From assembly GCF_006716695.1 (NCBI RefSeq), contig NZ_VFPN01000001.1, forward strand, positions 124,001 to 188,000: a DNA stretch of 64,000 nt, in the 5' to 3' direction. The position numbers were made by a program, and so were the translations under genes. The notes beneath the pieces were generated by a model that searched no databases, was not told the DNA's origin, and worked only from the letters and a program-made list of their open reading frames with translations. The stretch comes from Klugiella xanthotipulae. GTDB taxonomy: Bacteria > Actinomycetota > Actinomycetes > Actinomycetales > Microbacteriaceae. The first letter of the stretch is position 1; each line of letters opens with the position of its first letter. Shown piece by piece: positions 59,101-64,000 of the stretch.

Positions 59101-61494
59101 AAGTGATGCGATATTCCCCAACTCGTCACAACCGCGGAGGGTCACGCGCCCCAACGGGTCAACTATCCGCGCCATCTCGCCATGTGGGCCATACTCCATC
59201 TCAGTGCGTGCACCCAACGGGTCAACCGTCGCGACGACTTTTCCACCGACACCGTGTTCGAACCCCCACACAGCACCGTCCGGATCCTCACGAGTTACCA
59301 GTAGCCCCGCGTCATCGTAGCGATAACGAGTACGGTTGCCACCAGGAGAAACCGCTTCGGTCACGCGCCCCGCCCCATCCCATACCAGACGCGCCCTATC
59401 TCCCGCAGCGTTGGTCACGCCCACTAGATCGCCACACGCATCATATTCACACGCGATAGTGACCCCAACCGGGTCGGTTACCCGCATCAGATTACCGTTT
59501 TGCCACTCCAGCAGACTCTTCCCACCCTCGGGGTCAACGATGACGCACGGCCCTCGATCCTGCTCGTTCGCATACTCGTAGGCGACCAGACCTCCGGATG
59601 CCGTCACGACACTCGTCACACGATCAAAGTCGTCGTATGCGTAGGTAAAATCGGCCCCCTCCGGCGTAACCGTGCGAATCTTTCGCCCACGAACGTCGTA
59701 CGCATGGACCGTGACCTGCCCATCACGCTCGGTCACCGACACCAGGTTGCCGTGTGCGTCGTAGGCCATCGACTGACGGTTAGCCTCCGCATCAATAATC
59801 CCGACCACACGCCCCTTTTGATCCGCAATCCAGGTGTTCGCATTCGAGCCGTCCAGGTCAGATACCGAGGTAACCCGCCCACGAAGGTAGGCGAACCGCA
59901 CACGTCTCCCATACGGGGTCAGTTGCTCGATGACCCGCCCCTGTGCGTCGTAACCGTTCTCGCATTCCACCACCCCAGCAGCAGAAACCACCCGATCAAT
60001 CAGACTCGCATCATTCCAGCGGTAGCGGCGCGTACCGACCCTATCTTGCACGCCAACAAGCCGCCTCGCATCATCATAGAGGTACTCCGTCCTGCGCCCG
60101 TCCGAGGCGGTGACATAGGCGACCCGTTCACCCACGTACTCGACCTCTATAAACCTGCCGCGCTCATGTGTAAGGCGGATAATCTGGCCGGTATCATCAC
60201 GAACAACAGTGACGGAAGTCCCGGGGCCGTTCCCCCTACCAAGCCACGTGCCCACCAGCGTAAATGCCCACCAGCTACCCGTGTTGTTCCGCACCACCAG
60301 CACGTGGTCGGGCACAGCACTGCGAACGGGCAGCCGGGATGCGGGTTCTTCCGTGATCCAGTAGTTCTCGCCGACACCGCGATCCCAGGCGTTTCCTAAC
60401 CGCGGAAAAGTAATCTGGCGACCATCATCCATCACAAATGTGGCACCCTCATCGTTGAGATCAAGACGAATGCCGAGAATCGACGCCCAGCCAGCACCGA
60501 AGACCCCGATATGCGGATCAAGGGAGTTATACATGCGAGTAAACCCCATAGATTCGGCCGCACCTGGGAAGGGGAGATCCGTTTCTGGTTCTAAAAAGTT
60601 ACCCGTCGCTGTGTTCACCGGATCGTCGGAGAAGCCATTCGTTGGCGGGGTACCAATCGCAGAGAAGGGGCCGATCGTGAAGTCATCCCGATATACATCG
60701 ACACCCGCTGCCGCCAACATGGCAGAAATGGACGCGTCCGAGATCGAAACCACGCCATTACCTGCGGCTTCAAAGGCAGCAGCAACCGATCCAGCCCACT
60801 CAACATCACTCAGGTTCTCATCGAGCCACGCTTGAAACGCCGTCACCAGCGACTGGGCACTCAGGGTACCCCACTTACCGTTACAGAACGACTCATAGTC
60901 GCTCAGGGCCGTCCGCAGCGAAGCAAGATAACCAGAAATATGGGTATTCAGCGCGTACATCCCGGACTGAAACGAGCGAAGGTCCGCCGGTGCTGCCGAT
61001 GAGGTGCCACCACCCGCGCCGCTCGTACCAGGGTTTCCGCGTCTTCTCACTGTAACCTCATCCGCCTGACACTGCGGTTCAGGTTGGGGTTGTGGTGGTT
61101 GGGGATCGTCCTCAGCCCCAAACCACGAGGCCACCTCGTGCGCGGCACCGGCCCAAAAGTCTTCCTCTCGACGCCGCTGGCGCTCTTCCCACGCCCGCGC
61201 CTCCGCGCGTCGCTGGTCTTCTTCCTTCGCGGCATTCCTCAATTCGGCAACAAACCCAGCTACCGTCCGCAACGCGTCCACAAGTGCAGCGGCACTCTGT
61301 GAGGCAACGGAGGAATTCTCCGTAAACACCTGTGCGAAAAATCCCCGGAATTCCCGCTGAGCGGTTTGCACATAAGAAGACCGCGAACCCAACTGGTTCT
61401 CAACTGCCCTAGCTGCGTTTTCTGCGATCAGTTTTAGACTGTCGGCCGCGCTATAAGAATACTGAGTGGGGTCGTTTCCACCGATCTTCGCCAT
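56116..61494 (-). CDS. Rhs/YD-repeat polymorphic toxin-like protein
   Basis: A very large protein of 1792 aa (start ATG 61494, MAKIGGNDP; the frame runs to 61572). Two helical regions at the N-terminus (about 1-100 and 160-265), separated by a Pro/Gln linker, resemble WXG100-type domains used by type VII (ESX) secretion; there is no Sec signal. A DUF6531 domain follows (about 265-345, DPVNTATGNFLEPETDLPFPG). Then come over 40 YD repeats (G.xxxxYDxxGR..) to about residue 1480, and the conserved RHS core RFY/YDPATRGFLSVDPLAPVTG...NPYSYAGNDPLHAIDPHG (about 1490-1535). The 257-residue tip is variable, Gly/Ala-rich and hydrophobic (YIVGGLAIVAGVALMFTGVGG...), with no nuclease, deaminase or protease motif that I can recognise. 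Its neighbours are the candidate immunity genes. Confidence 0.88.
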   Translation of the reverse strand: MAKIGGNDPTQYSYSAADSLKLIAENAARAVENQLGSRSSYVQTAQREFRGFFAQVFTENSSVASQSAAALVDALRTVAGFVAELRNAAKEEDQRRAEARAWEERQRRREEDFWAGAAHEVASWFGAEDDPQPPQPQPEPQCQADEVTVRRRGNPGTSGAGGGTSSAAPADLRSFQSGMYALNTHISGYLASLRTALSDYESFCNGKWGTLSAQSLVTAFQAWLDENLSDVEWAGSVAAAFEAAGNGVVSISDASISAMLAAAGVDVYRDDFTIGPFSAIGTPPTNGFSDDPVNTATGNFLEPETDLPFPGAAESMGFTRMYNSLDPHIGVFGAGWASILGIRLDLNDEGATFVMDDGRQITFPRLGNAWDRGVGENYWITEEPASRLPVRSAVPDHVLVVRNNTGSWWAFTLVGTWLGRGNGPGTSVTVVRDDTGQIIRLTHERGRFIEVEYVGERVAYVTASDGRRTEYLYDDARRLVGVQDRVGTRRYRWNDASLIDRVVSAAGVVECENGYDAQGRVIEQLTPYGRRVRFAYLRGRVTSVSDLDGSNANTWIADQKGRVVGIIDAEANRQSMAYDAHGNLVSVTERDGQVTVHAYDVRGRKIRTVTPEGADFTYAYDDFDRVTSVVTASGGLVAYEYANEQDRGPCVIVDPEGGKSLLEWQNGNLMRVTDPVGVTIACEYDACGDLVGVTNAAGDRARLVWDGAGRVTEAVSPGGNRTRYRYDDAGLLVTREDPDGAVWGFEHGVGGKVVATVDPLGARTEMEYGPHGEMARIVDPLGRVTLRGCDELGNIASLTLPDGAEWRFTHDALSRLRKIIDPAGGVWACDYDATGQPTATTDPTGVCREVSHSRAERTLTIHEAFDQCRIRSDEYGRPIRVEQGDAVAELVTYDGCGRPVEFLDAEGGLTRVERDLAGRVVQVTSPAGRVTRYEYDSCGRPVGTTDATGARTTLAYDADSRVIERTSPTGEVTRIDYDRMGRVLRERIPGVGVTRYSYDSAGRLTGAQDSRYGRRRFTYDAAGQLTEAMNGVGGVTRYEYDDRGRVVRITDPVGGVTTRNYNECNRVGSQSDPLGRVTTSTYDAAGRRISQSTPHGRTMEWVYDAAGREAGVRMDGRWVSQTVRDARARTTSITDHTRPAAAPVVHTLQFDRLGRLVQRTTDCGDDPQQTRWEYDADGTRVALITPMGARVTYTYDLVGRLVGITHPGLGKAYFDYDPSGRTSEVRSGELLQSWEYQNGYPVRHARTDAHGARVTSTVRDDEGRITEINRPDGTTVYRYDDACQLLSATSGGIESAWMYDQSGRLTAETVRGCERFFRYDEAGQLLSVRESGGVSTDYAYDGQGHRVRATIGDCAAEYEWDDRGWLAGVRQHDVDTVRETRLWVNALGELADIDGTALTWDAAAVVPSLLSLGGTAVFQGPAGLTGSGSEWRVSGWRAGRATDVEDPWQVLDALTGPDSGDRDAFPAGISFGADGGLRVAGLDWMGARVYDPATRGFLSVDPLAPVTGAAWSGNPYSYAGNDPLHAIDPHGLAPITDAELRGYADSLQGPLAQAAGAAGHWLSENWEYIVGGLAIVAGVALMFTGVGGPVGMMLIGAASGALVSGGVSVVTQKATTGTVDWGEAGKSALIGAAGGAVGGGVAGSLARGARVLAPQVLLADDASTLVQVSYAAMRNTAVRTAIANGSGNAASNTLNYGVNATDHTPLGYLQSLGTGFATGAGGSYLTNRFGGSINNRLGEELLNRLGGMTQNVVNENIRAGGDTAVENLVSVGLLGFVTGGTGPVTGVHSAGY

Positions 61495-61741
61495 ATTGAA
61501 TTCTCGCTTTCTCACGGGGGGTGACCTAATGCCGAGATTTTTCATACTATGAGACTCATCTAAAATCCACAAAACAAATATTTTGTTTATGGTTTTTGAT
61601 CCCCACTAAACGTTGGGTTGTGTTTTCATCTCTCAGAGCATGCAGTTCATTCCCTGCACCCCACCGTCTAAGAAACCTGGAAGAAACTCAGAGGAACCTA
61701 GTCACTGTGAGCACACCGAAAGCTCACAGAAGGGATACCCG
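61495..61741. promoter_or_regulatory. Divergent promoter region between rhs and reductase genes
   Basis: About 250 bases without a gene. It contains a perfect inverted repeat AAACAAA-TAT-TTTGTTT at 61572-61588 in a locally AT-rich stretch, suitable for a shared operator of the two divergent genes. The reductase ribosome site (AGAAGGGA, around 61729-61736) is good. Confidence 0.4.
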
Positions 61742-63154
61742 ATGAAACTCCAGACCCGGGCACCGCGCACAACCGCCCCGATACTCATCCCGACACCCCC
61801 ACGGGCGAGTGTGCCCCGCCGACTACGCACGCAGGACGCCCTCATCATCACCTGCTGGACCTCCGTAGCCCTGGCCGTCACCCTGTATCTCTCCTCGGGT
61901 GGGGCCGCAACTGTCACCGACATCCCCTCGGCGTTCTCGGCCCTCGGCATTGTGACCGGGCTCGTGGGGACCAACCTCATCCTCATCATGTTGATCCTCG
62001 CGGCGCGCATCCCCCTCATCGACCGGACCGTGGGCCAGGATGTCGCAATAGCGTTCCACCGCCAGCTCGGCAAGCCTGCCCTCTACCTCATCCTGGGCCA
62101 CGCTGTGCTCCTGACCGTCGGCTACGCGCTCACGGACGGCAGCAACGTGGTCGCCGAGACGCTCTCCCTCTTCAACACCCCCGACCTACCACTCGCCTAC
62201 CTGGGGCTGGGGCTGCTCCTTGCCGTGGTGGTCTCCTCCGTGGTCGCCGTGCAGCGGCACCTGTCCTACGAGGTGTGGCACGTCATCCACCTGCTCAGCT
62301 ATGCGGCCGTGCTCGTGGCGGTGCCGCACCAGCTGAGTGCCGGGGCTGTGCTCGCCGAGGGCACCGTCCAGCGGATCTACTGGATTGCCCTGTACGTGTT
62401 GGCCTTCGGCGCAATCGGGATCTACCGCTTTGTGCTTCCCTCGGTGTCCAGCCTGCGGCACGGCCTCCGGGTCACCGCGGTCACGACAATTGCCCCCGGG
62501 GTGGTGTCCATCTCTCTGAGCGGTCGTCACCTGGCACGGTTCACAGGTGCGGGTGGTCAGTACGCGGTCTGGCGATTCTGGACGGGGGCCACCTGGTGGC
62601 ACGCACATCCGCTCTCCTTCTCCGCTGCCCCCAACACGGCGACCCTCCGCATCACGGTGCGCGACCTGGGGGCGGGTTCTCGCTCACTCGCCGGGGTGCG
62701 ACCGGGAACGCGGGTGTCTTTCGAGGGCCCCTACGGGATCTTCACCGACCGGGTACGCAGTTCCCCCTACCTCGCCGTGATGGCGGCCGGGATTGGGATC
62801 ACCCCCGTGCGCGCCCTGCTGGAGCACTCCCCCCTGCACCCGGGTGAGGCCACGATCCTGCTGCGCGGGAGTGACCAGAACCAAACCTACCTGTGGGATG
62901 AAATGGGTGCCCTCGCGCACCGCTCCGGCTCCACGATCTACTCGATGATGGGCCACCGGCCCCGCGGGCTCGACACCTGGATGTCCGCCCAGGCGCTCTC
63001 CTCGGGAGTGACCCTGACCTCCGTCTTCCCCCACCTCCGACAATCCGACCTCTACGTCTGCGGGCCGCAGACGTGGACCGACGCGGTCGTGCGGGATGCC
63101 CGGCACGCGGGGCTCCGCCCACAACAGATTCACGTAGAAAGGTTTGACTGGTGA
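61742..63154 (+). CDS. Ferric reductase-like transmembrane/ferredoxin-reductase-type flavoprotein
   Basis: A 470-residue membrane oxidoreductase. Six helices (about 30-245) make a ferric-reductase-type domain with likely haem-binding His (AIAFHRQLGKPALYLILGHAVL and SYEVWHVIHLLSYAAVLVAVPH). The cytosolic half is a ferredoxin-reductase-type FAD/NAD module: FAD motif HPLSFSAAPN, NAD-binding AVMAAGIGITPVRALLEHSP, and the C-terminal YVCGPQTWTDAVV. It moves electrons from NAD(P)H across the membrane. The neighbours, an FMN-binding protein and ApbE, suggest the electrons pass to a covalently flavinylated extracellular acceptor. Overlaps the next gene by 4 bp. Confidence 0.9.
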   Translation: MKLQTRAPRTTAPILIPTPPRASVPRRLRTQDALIITCWTSVALAVTLYLSSGGAATVTDIPSAFSALGIVTGLVGTNLILIMLILAARIPLIDRTVGQDVAIAFHRQLGKPALYLILGHAVLLTVGYALTDGSNVVAETLSLFNTPDLPLAYLGLGLLLAVVVSSVVAVQRHLSYEVWHVIHLLSYAAVLVAVPHQLSAGAVLAEGTVQRIYWIALYVLAFGAIGIYRFVLPSVSSLRHGLRVTAVTTIAPGVVSISLSGRHLARFTGAGGQYAVWRFWTGATWWHAHPLSFSAAPNTATLRITVRDLGAGSRSLAGVRPGTRVSFEGPYGIFTDRVRSSPYLAVMAAGIGITPVRALLEHSPLHPGEATILLRGSDQNQTYLWDEMGALAHRSGSTIYSMMGHRPRGLDTWMSAQALSSGVTLTSVFPHLRQSDLYVCGPQTWTDAVVRDARHAGLRPQQIHVERFDW

Positions 63155-63681
63155 GAAAACGCGCAGTATATGCAAGCATTCTGTCCTCCGCCGCGGTCCT
63201 CGCGGTGGGCTGGCAGATCGGGACGATGGGTACCGCTCAGACGTCAGTGGTGGCGGCCACCACCGCCTCGGACCCCGCGACGACACCCCCGAGCACCTCG
63301 GGAAGCAACGGCGCGACGGCGGAAGCCCCCAGCGATACGACCACAACGGATACCCCCACAACACCACCGGATACAACCACCACCGCCCCGGCCACAGCGG
63401 CAACCGACGGCACCTACACCGGCGCGAGCGCGAGCACCCGGTTTGGCAACGTCCAGGTGCAGATCACGGTGGCCGGTGGCCAACTCACCGAGGTCACTGC
63501 CCTCCAACTCACGGACTCGGACGGCAAGTCTGTGCAGATCAGCAACCGGGCCGCCCCCGTCCTGCGAGAGGAGGCCCTCACCGCCCAATCTGCGGCAATC
63601 CAGACAGTCTCGGGAGCCACCTACACGAGCGAGGCATACATCACCTCACTCCAGTCGGCACTCGACCAGGCGGGGCTCTAG
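63151..63681 (+). CDS. FMN-binding domain protein (covalent flavin carrier)
   Basis: A 176-residue exported protein. A signal anchor (about 6-28) is followed by a Thr/Pro/Asp-rich linker of some 60 residues and an FMN-binding domain (about 88-176): GTYTGASASTRFGNVQVQITVAGG, then SGATYTSEAY, where the Thr is the expected attachment site for FMN by a phosphoester bond. It lies between the membrane reductase and apbE with overlaps or gaps of 2-4 bp, an arrangement typical of flavin-based extracellular electron transfer or an alternative reductase. Confidence 0.9.
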   Translation: MRKRAVYASILSSAAVLAVGWQIGTMGTAQTSVVAATTASDPATTPPSTSGSNGATAEAPSDTTTTDTPTTPPDTTTTAPATAATDGTYTGASASTRFGNVQVQITVAGGQLTEVTALQLTDSDGKSVQISNRAAPVLREEALTAQSAAIQTVSGATYTSEAYITSLQSALDQAGL

Positions 63682-63683
63682 CC

Positions 63684-64000
63684 GTGGCCGACGTGGTGTT
63701 TAACACGATGGGCACAACCGTCAGCCTGCACTCCCTCACGGAACTGGCCGAGCCCGACGTGCTCGCCGTGCGGGAGGCCTTCGCCCGGCTCGACAGGCAG
63801 TTCAGCCTGTACCGAGCCGACTCAGAGGCCTCCCGGATCGCCCGCGGCGAGCGTCGCCTGACCGCGTCCACCTCGGAGTTTCGAGAGGCCTACGCGCGGG
63901 CTATCGAGTGGCGGGAACTCACGATGGGAGCCTTCACCCCGCACCGCCCCGACGGTGTGATCGACCTGAGTGGCATCGTCAAAGCAATGGCCATCACCGC
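63684..64000 (+). CDS. apbE: FAD:protein FMN transferase (partial)
   Basis: The N-terminal 105 residues of an ApbE-type enzyme; the gene continues past the right edge. It starts at GTG 63684, 2 bp after the upstream stop (VADVVFNTMGTTVSLH...), as expected for family members that open with MGT. RLDRQFSLYRADSEASRIARGE and IDLSGIVKAMAI are typical (the Asp/Gly..K loop binds FAD). ApbE attaches FMN to SGAT-type Thr of the upstream carrier, so the three genes form one flavinylation module. Confidence 0.93.
   Translation, partial: MADVVFNTMGTTVSLHSLTELAEPDVLAVREAFARLDRQFSLYRADSEASRIARGERRLTASTSEFREAYARAIEWRELTMGAFTPHRPDGVIDLSGIVKAMAIT

Overview
The window is mostly GC-rich and actinobacterial. IF-3 with an Ala-rich tail, the DUF1844 gene beside it, hisC-hisB-hisH-hisA(priA)-sseB, RecQ with a phosphoribosyltransferase-like tail and tRNA genes among housekeeping genes all fit the order Micrococcales, most likely the family Microbacteriaceae. 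The genus cannot be fixed from the sequence. The assignment rests on gene content and protein similarity remembered from known families; no database was searched.

Layout, left to right. (1) 1-12.2 kb, core: infC (start codon AUC, partner ribosomal genes lie off the left edge), a divergent DUF1844 gene, a complete dipeptide/oligopeptide ABC importer (binding lipoprotein, two permeases, two ATPases), DUF1684 and SseB proteins, four histidine genes, and a UPF0114 membrane protein. (2) 12.5-18 kb: a 1632-residue secreted protein with a lamin-tail domain, a CotH-kinase domain and five tandem PA14 domains, preceded by a repeat-rich control region and a tRNA-Glu. (3) 18-24.3 kb: a diacylglycerol-kinase-like enzyme, an MBL-fold hydrolase, and a translationally coupled fatty-acid oxidation operon (fadA, fadB, nitronate monooxygenase). 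(4) 24.4-31.2 kb, accessory island: two opposed IS3 transposase relics with a 10-bp tandem repeat; a strongly AT-rich cassette encoding a small secreted peptide, a lipoprotein and a MacAB-like transporter (membrane-fusion protein, ATPase, FtsX-type permease); a flavin reductase; and a decayed integrase plus excisionase-like HTH gene ending at a tRNA-Gln. (5) 31.3-45.9 kb: FAD oxidoreductase, gltX, a divergent yczE/MocR pair with clear direct-repeat operators, two acyltransferases, MFS/LysR and a class-V aminotransferase, VanZ, recQ and an unrecognised repeat protein. (6) 46.2-53.3 kb: a compact polysaccharide operon (processive GT2 synthase, two parallel-beta-helix proteins, UDP-glucose dehydrogenase, a PIG-V-like membrane glycosyltransferase), probably making a uronic-acid polymer. 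(7) 53.3-61.5 kb: a polymorphic-toxin locus, with an 1792-residue Rhs protein followed by three related membrane-anchored proteins that look like immunity proteins, an orphan copy of part of the Rhs tip, and IS3 insertions that broke one of the copies. (8) 61.7-64 kb: a ferric-reductase-like membrane flavoprotein, an FMN-binding (SGAT) protein and the start of apbE, a flavinylated electron-transfer module.

The two strongest candidates for undescribed biology are the AT-rich peptide/MacAB-like cassette at 25.3-29.2 kb, with its own promoter and a perfect palindrome in the promoter spacer, and the Rhs locus, whose glycine-rich hydrophobic tip and single-pass candidate immunity proteins match no toxin/immunity pair that I recognise.
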